Notes: generated from the letters alone by a model not told the origin. A stretch of DNA of 64,000 bases from Neisseria subflava (GCF_024205705.1 NZ_CP073115.1:124001-188000); one strand, 5' to 3'. Shown: positions 16,628 to 25,991, numbered from the stretch's first letter. Numbers and translations: made by a program.

Positions 16628-17416
16628 TTAGTTCTCTTCGTCATTCAGCGCGTTAATGCTGTAACCGCCGTCAACGTAGGTAATCTCGCCGGTAATGCCG
16701 GAAGCGAGGTCGGACAAGAGGAAGGCGGCGGTGTTGCCGACTTCTTCGGTGGTCACGTTGCGGCCCAGTGGGTTGTGGGAAGCGACGTGGCCTAAGAGTT
16801 TGCTTAAATCGGCGATGCCGGAAGCAGCCAGGGTTTTGATCGGGCCTGCGGAGATGCCGTTGCAGCGGATGCCTTCTTTACCCAGGCAGGCGGCAGTGAA
16901 GCGGATGCCGGCTTCGAGGCTGGCTTTGGCCATGCCCATAACGTTGTAGTTAGGAATGGCACGAACGGCGCCCAAGTAGCTCAGGGCAACGATGGCGGCG
17001 TTGCGGCCCTGCATCATCGGACGGGCGGCTTTGGCCAGCGCAGGCAGGCTGTATGCGGAGATTTCGTGAGCGGTATTGAACGCTTCACGGCTGATGCTGT
17101 CGAGGAAGTCGCCGCTCAAAGCTTCTTTAGGGGCGAAGCCGATGGAGTGAACCAAGCCGTCCAAGCCGTCCCAGTGTTTGCCCAAGTCAACGAAAACTTG
17201 GTTGATTTCGTCGTCGCTGGCAACGTCGCAGCGGAACACGAGTTCGGAGCCGAGTTCGGCCGCCATTTTACGGACGCGCTCTTCCAGTTTGTCGACAACA
17301 TAAGTAAATGCCAATTCCGCGCCTTGTTCGCGGCAGGCTTTGGCGATGCCGTAAGCGATGGAACGCTCGGAGATCATGCCGGTAATCAGAATTTTTTTGC
17401 CTTGCAAAAAGCCCAT
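16628..17416 (-). CDS. fabI: Enoyl-[acyl-carrier-protein] reductase (NADH)
   Basis: A 262-residue short-chain dehydrogenase-like enzyme. The N-terminal [23 protein letters not shown] is the typical FabI nucleotide-binding start (GxxxxxSxA). The catalytic pair is Y157-x6-K164 (YNVMGMAK), with Y147 as the additional family tyrosine. The C-terminal end is [17 protein letters not shown]. FabI reduces trans-2-enoyl-ACP in the last step of each fatty-acid elongation cycle and is the target of triclosan-type inhibitors. The AAGGATAAGAAA leader provides a ribosome site. It is divergent from ppk1. Confidence 0.97.
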   Translation of the reverse strand: MGFLQGKKILITGMISERSIAYGIAKACREQGAELAFTYVVDKLEERVRKMAAELGSELVFRCDVASDDEINQVFVDLGKHWDGLDGLVHSIGFAPKEALSGDFLDSISREAFNTAHEISAYSLPALAKAARPMMQGRNAAIVALSYLGAVRAIPNYNVMGMAKASLEAGIRFTAACLGKEGIRCNGISAGPIKTLAASGIADLSKLLGHVASHNPLGRNVTTEEVGNTAAFLLSDLASGITGEITYVDGGYSINALNDEEN

Positions 17417-17624
17417 TTTCTTATCCTTTAGCAGTGGTATTGCGGTTGCATTAAACGGCGCATTATAGCAAAAACCGCTGTTTCGGTAAAGAAAAAAACG
17501 GATAACCCTTTGTCTTGCCTCAAATAGAGATAAGGTTGTCTGCGGAGGCCGTCTGAAACCTGACGGAACGGCAGCAAAACGTTATACTTGATGGTGTTAA
17601 TGACCGATGTTTCAGGAGTGAACC

Positions 17625-19682
17625 ATGCCCGAGCAAAACCGCATTCTTTGCCGAGAACTCAGCCTGTTGGCGTTTAACCGTCGTGTACTGGCTCAGGCGC
17701 AGGATACGAAAGTTCCTTTGTTGGAACGTTTGCGTTTCCTGTGCATCGTGTCTTCCAATTTGGACGAATTTTTTGAAGTGCGCATGGCGTGGTTGAAACG
17801 CGAAAACAAATTGCGCCCGCATCAGCCGCTCGACAACGGCAAAACCGCGGCTGAAACCATCGAAGCGGTGGCGAAAGAGGCACAGGCCTTGATCCGCGAG
17901 CAGTACGATCTGTTTAACAAAGTATTGCAGCCTGCACTCAGCCGCGCCGGCATTCATTTCTATCGCCGCCACAAATGGACGGCCGCGCAGAAAAAATGGA
18001 TCGAAAACTATTTCGACAACGAGCTGTTGCCCATTCTCACGCCCATCGGCCTTGATCCGTCACACCCGTTTCCTCGCCCGTTAAACAAATCGCTCAACTT
18101 CGCCGTCGAACTCGAAGGCACGGATGCGTTCGGCCGTCCGTCAGGAATGGCGATTGTACAGGCTCCGCGCATTTTACCGCGCGTCGTCCCCATGCCGTCT
18201 GAAATTTGCGGCGGTGATGCAGGCTTTGTGTTCTTGTCTTCGATTTTGCACGCCCATGTCGGCAAACTCTTTCCCGGCATGAAGGTTAAAGACTGCCATC
18301 AGTTCCGCCTCACGCGCGACAGCGATTTGACGGTTGATGAAGAAGATTTGAAAAACCTGCGTGCCGCGATTCAAAACGAGTTGCACGACCGCGAATACGG
18401 CGACGGCGTGCGCTTGGAAGTGGCGGATACTTGTCCGGCGCATATTCACGACTTCCTGCTTGCCCAGTTCAAACTGACTTCTGCCGAGCTGTATCAGGTC
18501 AAAGGGCCGGTCAATTTGGTGCGCCTCAATGCCGTCCCCGATTTGGTGGACAGGCCGGATTTGAAGTTTCCGCCGCGCAATGCAGGCCGTCTGAAAGCCT
18601 TGCGCAAAAACGGCTCCGTATTCAAACTGGTTAAACAGTCGCCTATCTTGCTGCACCACCCGTATCAGTCTTTCGATCCGGTTGTCCAAATGATACGCGA
18701 GGCTGCAGCCGATCCAGATGTATTGGCCGTCAAAATGACCATCTACCGCACCGGTAGCAATTCCGAGCTTGTACGCGCATTGATGAAGGCTGCACTGGCG
18801 GGCAAGCAAGTTACCGTCGTGGTTGAACTGATGGCGCGTTTTGACGAAGCCAACAACGTCAACTGGGCGAAACAGCTCGAAGAGGCGGGTGCGCACGTCG
18901 TGTACGGCGTATTCGGCTACAAAGTCCACGCCAAAATGGCTTTGGTTATCCGCCGTGAAGACGGCGTGCTCAAGCGTTATGCCCACCTCGGTACCGGCAA
19001 CTACCACCAAGGCACATCGCGCATTTACACCGACTTCGGCATCATCACCGCTGACGAACAAATTACTGCTGATGTGAACACGTTGTTTATGGAAATCACA
19101 GGCTTGGGCAAGCCGGGCCGTCTGAACAAGCTCTATCAAAGCCCGTTTACCCTACACAAAATGGTCATCGACCGCATCAAGCAGGAAACCGAACACGCCA
19201 AAGCAGGCAAACCGGCACGGATTACCGCCAAGATGAACTCCCTCATCGAGCCGAGCGTAATTGATGCGCTGTATCAGGCCAGCGCGGCAGGCGTGCAAAT
19301 CGACCTGATTGTGCGCGGTATGTGTACTTTGCGCCCGGGGGTAAAAGGCTTGTCCGAAAACATCCGCGTCCGCTCCATTATCGGCCGCCAACTCGAACAC
19401 TCGCGCGTGTATTGCTTCCATAACAACGGCGCAGACGATACCTTTATCTCCAGCGCCGACTGGATGGGTCGCAACTTCTTTCGCCGCATTGAAGTCGCCA
19501 CGCCGATTACCACGCCCGAACTCAAAGAACGCGTGATCCGCGAAGGTTTGGAAATGGCCTTGGAAGACAATACCCAGGCTTGGCTGATGCAGCCTGACGG
19601 CAGTTATGTCCGCACCCAGCCGCAAGACGGCGAGCCTGCGTTTGGTTTGCAGGAAGGTTTGTGGAAAATATACGGACGTTGA
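17625..19682 (+). CDS. ppk1: Polyphosphate kinase 1
   Basis: A 685-residue PPK1. N-terminal helical domain (NRILCRELSLLAFNRRVLAQA), head domain, and two phospholipase-D-like catalytic domains. The autophosphorylated histidine is H435 (YKVHAKMAL), the same number as in E. coli; the second conserved histidine is H599 (YCFHNNG). The enzyme reversibly extends polyphosphate from ATP at the inner membrane. GGAGTGAACC precedes ATG 17625. No exopolyphosphatase gene follows, unlike the ppk-ppx pair of enterics. A PPK2 gene lies 20 kb away at 39415, so both polyphosphate kinase families are present. Confidence 0.96.
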   Translation: MPEQNRILCRELSLLAFNRRVLAQAQDTKVPLLERLRFLCIVSSNLDEFFEVRMAWLKRENKLRPHQPLDNGKTAAETIEAVAKEAQALIREQYDLFNKVLQPALSRAGIHFYRRHKWTAAQKKWIENYFDNELLPILTPIGLDPSHPFPRPLNKSLNFAVELEGTDAFGRPSGMAIVQAPRILPRVVPMPSEICGGDAGFVFLSSILHAHVGKLFPGMKVKDCHQFRLTRDSDLTVDEEDLKNLRAAIQNELHDREYGDGVRLEVADTCPAHIHDFLLAQFKLTSAELYQVKGPVNLVRLNAVPDLVDRPDLKFPPRNAGRLKALRKNGSVFKLVKQSPILLHHPYQSFDPVVQMIREAAADPDVLAVKMTIYRTGSNSELVRALMKAALAGKQVTVVVELMARFDEANNVNWAKQLEEAGAHVVYGVFGYKVHAKMALVIRREDGVLKRYAHLGTGNYHQGTSRIYTDFGIITADEQITADVNTLFMEITGLGKPGRLNKLYQSPFTLHKMVIDRIKQETEHAKAGKPARITAKMNSLIEPSVIDALYQASAAGVQIDLIVRGMCTLRPGVKGLSENIRVRSIIGRQLEHSRVYCFHNNGADDTFISSADWMGRNFFRRIEVATPITTPELKERVIREGLEMALEDNTQAWLMQPDGSYVRTQPQDGEPAFGLQEGLWKIYGR

Positions 19683-19697
19683 GTTGAATAATGTCTC

Positions 19698-19734
19698 AGG
19701 CCGTCTGAAACGCAGGTTTCAGACGGCCTTTTTT
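19698..19734 (+). terminator. Inverted DUS terminator of ppk1
   Basis: AGGCCGTCTGAAAC, a short loop, and GTTTCAGACGGCCT followed by six T. Confidence 0.88.
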
Positions 19735-19784
19735 GATTTTGCCGTTATAATTCCGTTTCCCAATCTTTCAGACGGCCTTTTCCT

Positions 19785-21800
19785 ATGAAATCTTACCCCG
19801 ATTCCTATCTCCATTTTGAAAACCTCGAATCTCCCGAAACGCAAGATTTTGCCGCCGCGGCCCATGCCGAAACGCGTGCGCGTTTTTTAGAAAACGACAA
19901 AGCGCGCGCATTGTCCGACGGCATTTTGGCGCAGTTGCAGGACACGCGGCAGATTCCGTTTTGTCAGGAACACCGCGCGCGGATGTACCATTTCCATCAG
20001 GACGCAGAATATCCGAAGGGCGTGTACCGCGTATGTACCGCGGCGACGTACCGTTCCGGCTATCCCGAGTGGAAAATCCTGTTTTCAGTGGCGGATTTCG
20101 ATGAATTGCTCGGCGACGATGTGTATTTGGGCGGCGTGTCGCACTTGGTGGAACAGCCCAACCGCGCGTTGTTAACACTGAGCAAATCGGGCGGAGATAC
20201 GGTGTACACGCTGGAAGTGGATTTGGAAGCAGGGGAGTTGGTAGAAGGCGGTTTTCACTTTCCGGCAGGCAAAAACCATGTGTCGTGGCGCGATGAAAAC
20301 AGCGTGTGGGTGTGTCCGGCTTGGGACGAACGCCAGTTGACCGAATCGGGCTATCCGCGCGAAGTATGGCTGGTGGAACGCGGCAAAAGTTTCGAGGAAA
20401 GCCTGCCGGTGTATCAAATTGCCGAAGACGGCATGATGGTGAACGCGTGGCGTTATCTCGATCCGCAGGGTTCGCCGATTGATTTGATTGAAGCGTCAGA
20501 TGGTTTTTACACCAAAACCTATTTGCAGGTGTCGTCTGAAGGCGAGGCGAAACCGTTAAACCTGCCCAACGATTGCGACGTAGTCGGCTATCTGGCCGGA
20601 CATCTTTTGCTGACACTGCGCAAAGACTGGAACCGCGCGAACCAAAGCTATCCGAGCGGCGCATTGGTGGCAGTAAAATTAAACCGAGGCGAATTGGGTG
20701 CGGCGCAGCTTTTGTTTGCGCCCGATGAAACGCAGGCATTGGAAAGCGTGGAAACGACCAAGCGTTTTGTCGTGGCGAGCCTGTTGGAAAACGTACAAGG
20801 CCGTCTGAAAGCATGGCGCTTTAGCGACGGTAAATGGCAGGAAGTCGAATTGCCGCGCCTGCCTTCGGGTGCGCTGGAAATGACCGACCAGCCGTGGGGC
20901 GGCGACGTGGTTTACCTTGCCGCCAGCGATTTCACCACGCCGCTGACGCTGTTTGCGCTGGATTTAAACGTGATGGAACTGACCGTCATGCGCCGTCAGC
21001 CGCAGCAGTTCGATTCAGACGGCATCAACGTGCAGCAGTTTTGGACGACTTCGGCCGACGGCGAGCGCATTCCTTATTTCCACGTCGGCAAAAACGCCAC
21101 GCCCGACACGCCGACCTTGGTTTATGCCTACGGCGGTTTCGGCATTCCCGAATTGCCGCATTATCTCGGCAGCGTCGGTAAATATTGGCTGGAAGAGGGC
21201 AATGCCTTTGTATTGGCAAACATCCGCGGCGGCGGCGAATTCGGCCCACGCTGGCATCAGGCGGCGCAGGGAATCAGCAAACACAAAAGCGTTGATGATT
21301 TATTAGCAGTCGTGCGCGATTTGTCCGAACGCAGCATGAGTTCGCCCAAACACATCGGTTTGCAGGGCGGCAGCAACGGCGGCCTGATTACCGCCGCCGC
21401 CTTCGTGCGCGAACCGCAAAGCATAGGCGCGCTGGTGTGCGAAGTGCCGCTGACCGACATGATCCGTTATCCGTTACTGTCTGCCGGTTCAAGCTGGACG
21501 GACGAATACGGCAATCCGCAGAAATACGAAGTCTGCAAACGCTGGTTGGGCGAATTGTCGCCGTATCACAATCTTTCAGACGGCATCAATTATCCGCCTG
21601 CGCTCATCACCACCAGCCTGTCCGACGACCGCGTCCATCCCGCCCACGCGCTCAAGTTCTACGCCAAATTGCGCGAAACCTCTGCACAATCGTGGCTCTA
21701 CGCTCCGGACGGCGGTGGCCATACCGGCAACGGCACTCAACGCGAATCCGCCGACGAACTCGCCTGCGTCTTGCTGTTTTTGAAAGAGTTTTTGGGGTAG
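19785..21800 (+). CDS. Prolyl oligopeptidase-family serine peptidase (S9)
   Basis: A 671-residue protein with no signal peptide, so probably cytoplasmic. Residues about 70-400 resemble the seven-bladed propeller of S9A peptidases; the C-terminal alpha/beta-hydrolase domain carries GGSNGG with nucleophile S530, acid D614 (SDDRVHP) and H646 (GGGHTGNG). Such enzymes cleave short peptides after proline; the propeller keeps out folded proteins. The N-terminus is somewhat divergent from classical PREP, so strict Pro specificity is not certain. A DUS lies immediately before the start codon. The ribosome site is poor, though the reading frame and catalytic triad are intact. Confidence 0.88.
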   Translation: MKSYPDSYLHFENLESPETQDFAAAAHAETRARFLENDKARALSDGILAQLQDTRQIPFCQEHRARMYHFHQDAEYPKGVYRVCTAATYRSGYPEWKILFSVADFDELLGDDVYLGGVSHLVEQPNRALLTLSKSGGDTVYTLEVDLEAGELVEGGFHFPAGKNHVSWRDENSVWVCPAWDERQLTESGYPREVWLVERGKSFEESLPVYQIAEDGMMVNAWRYLDPQGSPIDLIEASDGFYTKTYLQVSSEGEAKPLNLPNDCDVVGYLAGHLLLTLRKDWNRANQSYPSGALVAVKLNRGELGAAQLLFAPDETQALESVETTKRFVVASLLENVQGRLKAWRFSDGKWQEVELPRLPSGALEMTDQPWGGDVVYLAASDFTTPLTLFALDLNVMELTVMRRQPQQFDSDGINVQQFWTTSADGERIPYFHVGKNATPDTPTLVYAYGGFGIPELPHYLGSVGKYWLEEGNAFVLANIRGGGEFGPRWHQAAQGISKHKSVDDLLAVVRDLSERSMSSPKHIGLQGGSNGGLITAAAFVREPQSIGALVCEVPLTDMIRYPLLSAGSSWTDEYGNPQKYEVCKRWLGELSPYHNLSDGINYPPALITTSLSDDRVHPAHALKFYAKLRETSAQSWLYAPDGGGHTGNGTQRESADELACVLLFLKEFLG

Positions 21801-21870
21801 AAGCAAGCAGCAGGACTGACCGTTTTGTAAAGTTGAGAAACAAAATACTCTTGTTTCGGCAAGTGAAAAG

Positions 21871-21914
21871 AAGGCCGTCTGAAAAACGAATATTAAAGTT
21901 TTTCAGACGGCCTT
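21871..21914 (+). terminator. Inverted DUS terminator of the S9 peptidase gene
   Basis: AAGGCCGTCTGAAAAAC and GTTTTTCAGACGGCCTT pair around an AT-rich loop and are followed by C/T-rich DNA. Confidence 0.75.
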
Positions 21915-21987
21915 CTTTTCTTTTAACTTTCAACATATTCCGATAAAATGGACACTTTGTAAGTGATCATTGATGGAAGACGCAATT

Positions 21988-22166
21988 ATGGCAACCGAAC
22001 CGAAAAATTATACACGATTTAGAAAATAATTTCAAATAAAACAATATATTAAAACTCAAACAAATCTTTCCCGAAGTCTTTTGCGAAGACAAAATCGACT
22101 TTGAGAAACTCAAACTCGTCCTTGGCGCAGAAAACCTTGCCGGTGTGGGCGAACGTTATCAACTTG
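21988..22166 (+). pseudogene. Remnant of a type III restriction-modification methylase (mod) N-terminus
   Basis: ATG at 21988 opens MATEPKN, then the frame breaks. In another frame the DNA reads HDLENNFK, a TAA stop, then LKLKQIFPEVFCEDKIDFEKLKLVLGAENLAGVGERYQL when the pieces are joined. This is the N-terminal region of type III Mod DNA methyltransferases, including the KIDFE and GERYQL signatures. After GERYQL the similarity ends and none of the catalytic motifs follow. With one frameshift, one nonsense codon and a truncation, it is a dead fragment marking a former R-M locus or a recombination scar. Confidence 0.6.
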
Positions 22167-22244
22167 GTGCTGTAGAAACTAGTAGCGTTGTTTACAGTAT
22201 TTCCAGGAGAATACTGAAACATGAACATGCACAAAAACACCCGT

Positions 22245-22436
22245 CTCACCTCGTCTCTGGATTTGGATATCCTCAACGGCATCATGCGCCAAGCCGTGTT
22301 GCAGCAGCTGCAAACCTACTTGGGCGCGGACACCATCATCGAAACGCACATCACCCGCGACATGCTCGAACGCGCAGAAAAAATCCGCCTCTCCAACGCC
22401 TTGAGAGGCGTGTTTGAGGCGGATTTGGTGTACTAG
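22245..22436 (+). pseudogene. Fragment of a second pab gene (PabC-domain C-terminus)
   Basis: The frame (opened by ATG 22221) encodes LTSSLDLDILNGIMRQ and continues to the end of an aminodeoxychorismate lyase domain. Aligned by eye to residues 532-594 of the intact pab gene at 40512-42296, 47 of 63 residues match. The nucleotide sequence differs at many third positions, so this is not a recent copy of the resident gene. It lacks the catalytic lysine region and is preceded by only eight unrelated codons. It is read as the leftover end of a divergent pab allele brought in by recombination. Expression is doubtful. Confidence 0.8.
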
Positions 22437-22480
22437 GAACAATCAATGATTTCTCGGAAATGAATAAAGCCTGAAGGCGA

Positions 22481-23938
22481 TTATTCGTTAGACGGTTTAT
22501 CTGTCTGAGACTTGTGCGTTTGCAATATGCTCACTACCTTACCCTCATAACGCTGGCGTAACCACGCCTGTATCCGCTCGTAATCTTTGGCAGGTAGTGG
22601 CTGCTCCAATTCGAGAGAGACAACGACGATATCGTCATATGTATCTGTCTTCGGTTCTGCGTTTTTTTGGCTTTCAGACTGTTCGGAAACAGGCGTTGTT
22701 TGCGCTTTATCCCAAGCCAAGCCGCGTCCGACAACGATTTTTTCCGCTTCCGGATATTGGGCTTTTAATTCCTTGAGTACCGCTGCATCGTCGATATCGG
22801 AGGCTTTGCCTGCCAGTATGGTATCGATATAGGCCTGCTGCTCTTTCAGCTCATTTTGCTGCTGAACCGGGTTGTTTCGGCTTGCCAGCAATTCTTCGAT
22901 TTTGGCATCGTTCCCTCCCGCATAGACCACGTTGACCTTCGGCTCTTTCACCCCCGACGCGTTAAGGCTTTTCACCAGTAAGGCGGAAATTTTCTCGGCA
23001 TTGCCCGTTCCATTGACAATCAGACCGACTTTATTTTCTCTGTGGTTCAACATCTTACGCAGCACGAAAAAACCTTCCTGTTGCTGCGCAGTGGCAATGG
23101 CGGCATTGGCTCTGGTGTTGAAGATCTCCTGACGCACCAGTCCTGATGCCATATAGCCGCTCGGAATCATCACAGCCAACACGACGGCAGTAATAATGAT
23201 GCTTTGCAACCGGCGTTTGGATTCCGTTACCAACCCCCTGCGCGGCAGCTTGAGCAGCTTGGAAAACAACAAGGTCGAAAAAGCGATGAACACGCAGTTG
23301 ATGGCAAAAAGATATGAAGCACCGAGAAAGTAGTGCCAGTTGCCATGTGCCAGTCCGTAGCCCGCAGTACACAGGGGCGGCATCAATGCGGTAGCAATCG
23401 CCACACCCGGTATGGCATTGCCTCCTTCTTTTCGAGTCAGCGCCACAATACCCGCACTACCGCCGAAGAAGGCAATCAACACATCCCAAAGGGTCGGCTG
23501 AGTACGCGCCAAAAGCTCGCTTTGCGCCTCTTTAAGCGGGGTTAACAGGAAATACAACGTAGCGGTAATCAAGCTGATGACGACGAATATAATAATATTG
23601 CGCACGGCTTGACGGATCAGCGCAGTATCCCCTACCGCCAAACCGTAACCCATACCGACAATCGGCCCCATCAACGGCGAAATCAACATCGCGCCGATCA
23701 CTACCGCCGTGCTGTTTACATTCAGACCGATACTCGCCACGGCAATGGCAAACATCAATACCCACATATTGGTTCCGGACACCCGAGTATTGGCGCGGAT
23801 GACGGCATCAATTTTATCGGGATGGGCCTGGTCATGCGCAAGATTGAACACATCTTGCAACTTGGTCATGGCACCATTGTCTTCTTTTGGCTGATTTTCT
23901 TGTTCTTCTTGGTTTTTAATGTTTTCTTGGTCTTGCAT
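22481..23938 (-). CDS. DUF389 (TIGR00341-type) inner-membrane protein
   Basis: Start placed at ATG 23938 (485 aa), with AAGGA five bases upstream; an ATG at 23944 and a longer extension fit less well. The N-terminal 50 residues are hydrophilic and Gln/Glu-rich. A membrane domain of about six helices follows, with the DUF389 signature VVIGAMLISPLMGPIVGMGYG and ATALMPPLCTAGYG. The C-terminal 200 residues form a soluble domain (NKVGLIVNGTGNAEKISALL). DUF389 proteins have no established function. The gene stands alone between two remnant regions, but its frame is intact, so it is probably active. Confidence 0.82.
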   Translation of the reverse strand: MQDQENIKNQEEQENQPKEDNGAMTKLQDVFNLAHDQAHPDKIDAVIRANTRVSGTNMWVLMFAIAVASIGLNVNSTAVVIGAMLISPLMGPIVGMGYGLAVGDTALIRQAVRNIIIFVVISLITATLYFLLTPLKEAQSELLARTQPTLWDVLIAFFGGSAGIVALTRKEGGNAIPGVAIATALMPPLCTAGYGLAHGNWHYFLGASYLFAINCVFIAFSTLLFSKLLKLPRRGLVTESKRRLQSIIITAVVLAVMIPSGYMASGLVRQEIFNTRANAAIATAQQQEGFFVLRKMLNHRENKVGLIVNGTGNAEKISALLVKSLNASGVKEPKVNVVYAGGNDAKIEELLASRNNPVQQQNELKEQQAYIDTILAGKASDIDDAAVLKELKAQYPEAEKIVVGRGLAWDKAQTTPVSEQSESQKNAEPKTDTYDDIVVVSLELEQPLPAKDYERIQAWLRQRYEGKVVSILQTHKSQTDKPSNE

Positions 23939-24189
23939 TTTCATCCTTAAATCAATCTTAACGATTGTCTCTGAATATTTAATTAACTGGAATTTCGGAT
24001 ACTGATAATTATGCTTTAATACTGATTTCAAATATGATTAAGCAGATACCTTGCAGAAGGTTAGCATACACATGAAAACGCTGACAACGCTGATCCTGCG
24101 TAGGCCTTCACGAAACCAGCATATGCAAAAACCTTCTCTCAAATCCAATTCCTACTTTTTCAGCAGCAACCGCCATCAAAATTTTTTAA

Positions 24190-24901
24190 GGGGCTGTACT
24201 AGATTAGCCCTAAATTCCACATCATTTTTGCAGGATTTTAAGCTGCCGGGACGGTGTGCCGAAATTAAATCGAAATTCGCATTCTTTCAAGAACAGCGGG
24301 AAGGATTTGCGATCGATTCCGTTGTATTTTCGCAAGACGCGTTTTGCCTGATTCCAAAAATTTTCAATGCCGTTAATGTGGTTCTGACGGTCTGCAAATT
24401 CCTTGGAATGGTTGATGCGGTAATGGATAAAACCGCTCACGTCCAACTTGTCGTAACTGCTCAGACTATCGGTATAAACAATACTGTCCGGCATAATTTT
24501 CCGTTTGATAACAGGCATCAAAGTATCGGATCTGGCATTGTTTACGACAACGGTATAGACTCGTCCGTTGCGTTTCAGAATGCCGAAGATAACCACTTTT
24601 CCTACCGCCCGCGACCACGTCTGCCTTTACGCCGTCCGCCGAAATAGCTTTCGTCCAGCTCGACAGGGCCCTCGAAAACCTCATCGGCAGCCAAGGCCAA
24701 ATGATAGTTTATAACCGTGCGGATTTTACGGTAGAACAGTGCTGCTGAATTGGGATGGATACCCAAAATATCGGCGGCAGAACGGGCGGTCACTTCGAGT
24801 ACAAAAAAATGGATCAGTTCTTTCTGTACTTTTTTCTTTAATTTGCAGTGTGTTATCTTCATATTTCGAGGGTAACATATCTGCTAATCTAGTACAGCCC
24901 C
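24190..24901 (-). mobile_element. IS1016-type (IS1595 family) insertion sequence, inactive
   Basis: A 712-bp element bounded by perfect 19-bp terminal inverted repeats, GGGGCTGTACTAGATTAGC at 24190-24208 and its complement at 24883-24901. It contains a single transposase gene on the minus strand that is frameshifted. Flanking bases do not show a clear target duplication. The transposase protein resembles that of IS1016, an element frequent in Neisseria and Haemophilus. Loss of a clean duplication and a broken transposase suggest an old insertion. Confidence 0.88.
24222..24862 (-). pseudogene. IS1016-type transposase, frameshifted
   Basis: The first 86 codons (MKITHCKLKKKVQKELIHFFVL, a helix-turn-helix-like part, then VELDESYFGGRRKGRRGRG) run into TAG at 24604-24602. 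The second part (KVVIFGILKRNGRVYTVVVNNA, then IVYTDSLSSYDKL, HINGIENFWNQAKRVLRKYNG and the C-terminus) lies in another frame. Adding one G to the GGG tract (plus-strand C at 24608-24610) restores a protein of about 213 residues, close to the normal IS1016 size. The catalytic acid residues in LDESYFGG, YTDSLSSYD and GIENFWNQ are present. Without the missing base no complete enzyme can be made, barring ribosomal slippage. Confidence 0.88.
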
Positions 24902-24909
24902 AATCAAAA

Positions 24910-25016
24910 TATAGTGGATTAAATTTAAATCAGGACAAGGCGACGAAGCCGCAGATAGTACAGATAGTACGGTAAGGCGAGGCAACGCCGTACTGGTTTA
25001 AAGTTAATCCACTATA
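24910..25016. repeat. Correia repeat enclosed element (CREE), short form
   Basis: A 107-bp element with the terminal repeat TATAGTGGATTAA at the left and its complement TTAATCCACTATA at the right. The internal CREE core is recognisable as GACAAGGCGACGAAGCCGCAG and GGCGAGGCAACGCCGTACTGG, with the roughly 50-bp middle block missing, as in the common 104-108-bp class. TA at each end is the usual target duplication. CREEs can bear promoters, and their RNA hairpins are cut by RNase III. This one starts eight bases beyond the IS element and ends 18 bases past the stop codon of the AraC-type gene, so it may form the 3' end of that mRNA. Confidence 0.93.
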
Positions 25017-25034
25017 TCTATGCTGCCGGCCCCA

Positions 25035-25991
25035 TCAGCACTTCTTCACATCCGAAGGCAAAAATCCGTAATGCCGCTTGAACGCTTCGTTAAACCGTCC
25101 CGCGTGGCGGTAGCCGCAAAAGTGCATGGCGGATTGGACAGTGCTGCCGGATTCGATGAGGGTGAGCGCGTGTTCCAGCCGTAGACGGCGCAGGCGTCCG
25201 GCGACGGTTTCGCCGGTTTGCGCTTTGAAATAGCGTTTGAGGTAGCATTCGTTCAATCCGACGCGGCGGGCGATTTCGGCGATGGTCAGCGGGCGGGCGA
25301 ATTCGCTGTTCAAAATATCGGCGGCTTCGTCTATGCGCCGGCGGCGGTAGCCGTTGTCGTGGCGGCGGAAGGTGAAGCGCAATAATCGGGCGGAGAGTTC
25401 CAGTGCGGCGGCTTCGTCAGCGAGCAGGCCAAAGCCGTCTGATTCGAACGGGCGTTGCAGCAGGGGGCAGGCCGCCGCCGTCAGTGCCGCCGCGTTTTGC
25501 GCCAGCCGTTGCAGGGCGAATCGGCCTATCGTTTGTGGCGAAAACAGGCGTTCGTCCAGCAAGCCTTCGTCGTGCCAGCGGCGCAGTTTTTCCAGCGAAA
25601 AATCCAAATGCAGCGCGCACATACCTCCGTTGTCGGGCAGCAGGGTTTCGGATACGTCCGCCAGTTCGCCGCGTACCAACCAGATTTCGCCGGCAGACGG
25701 GCGGTATTCCCTGCCGCCCATTTGTAACCGGTTCTGCCCCGATACCATGACGAACAGGGCACAGTTGTGGCTGAAATTGTGGATTTCGGTGGGAAACGCG
25801 CCCGTTCCGCCGCCGCGCATCCGCGACAGGGTGATGCCCGAGTCGAAGCGGTTGATGCACATTTCCAGATGCAAACCGGGCTGTTTTGCCTGCGCCATGA
25901 GCGCGCTGTCGGAACAGCCATCCAATGCCCAGCCGGATTTATCGGAGCGGACATAGGTTTGGTATTGGCGGTAGATGGCGGCGGTGTTCAT
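25035..25991 (-). CDS. mpeR: AraC-family transcriptional regulator, MpeR-like
   Basis: A 318-residue regulator. The N-terminal two-thirds is a ligand or dimer domain; the C-terminal 100 residues hold two helix-turn-helix units (RPLTIAEIARRVGLNECYLKRYFKAQTGETVAGRLRRLRLEHALTLIESG, then VQSAMHFCGYRHAGRFNEAFKRHYG). The gene is divergent from a siderophore-binding lipoprotein and the TonB receptor TdfF, the same arrangement I recall for gonococcal mpeR. MpeR is reported to respond to iron status and act on iron-uptake and efflux genes. The ATG at 25991 has only a weak ribosome site. Assignment as MpeR rests on the family plus synteny. Confidence 0.85.
   Translation of the reverse strand: MNTAAIYRQYQTYVRSDKSGWALDGCSDSALMAQAKQPGLHLEMCINRFDSGITLSRMRGGGTGAFPTEIHNFSHNCALFVMVSGQNRLQMGGREYRPSAGEIWLVRGELADVSETLLPDNGGMCALHLDFSLEKLRRWHDEGLLDERLFSPQTIGRFALQRLAQNAAALTAAACPLLQRPFESDGFGLLADEAAALELSARLLRFTFRRHDNGYRRRRIDEAADILNSEFARPLTIAEIARRVGLNECYLKRYFKAQTGETVAGRLRRLRLEHALTLIESGSTVQSAMHFCGYRHAGRFNEAFKRHYGFLPSDVKKC

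Noticed and set aside
18174..19139. 321-codon frame antisense to ppk1
   Set aside because: It lies wholly within the conserved catalytic part of ppk1 and lacks family features.
24181..24910. Target-site duplication flanking the IS element
   Set aside because: ATCAAAAT occurs on both sides (near 24176 and 24902), but the left copy is several bases away from the inverted repeat, so it is not a proper flanking duplication.
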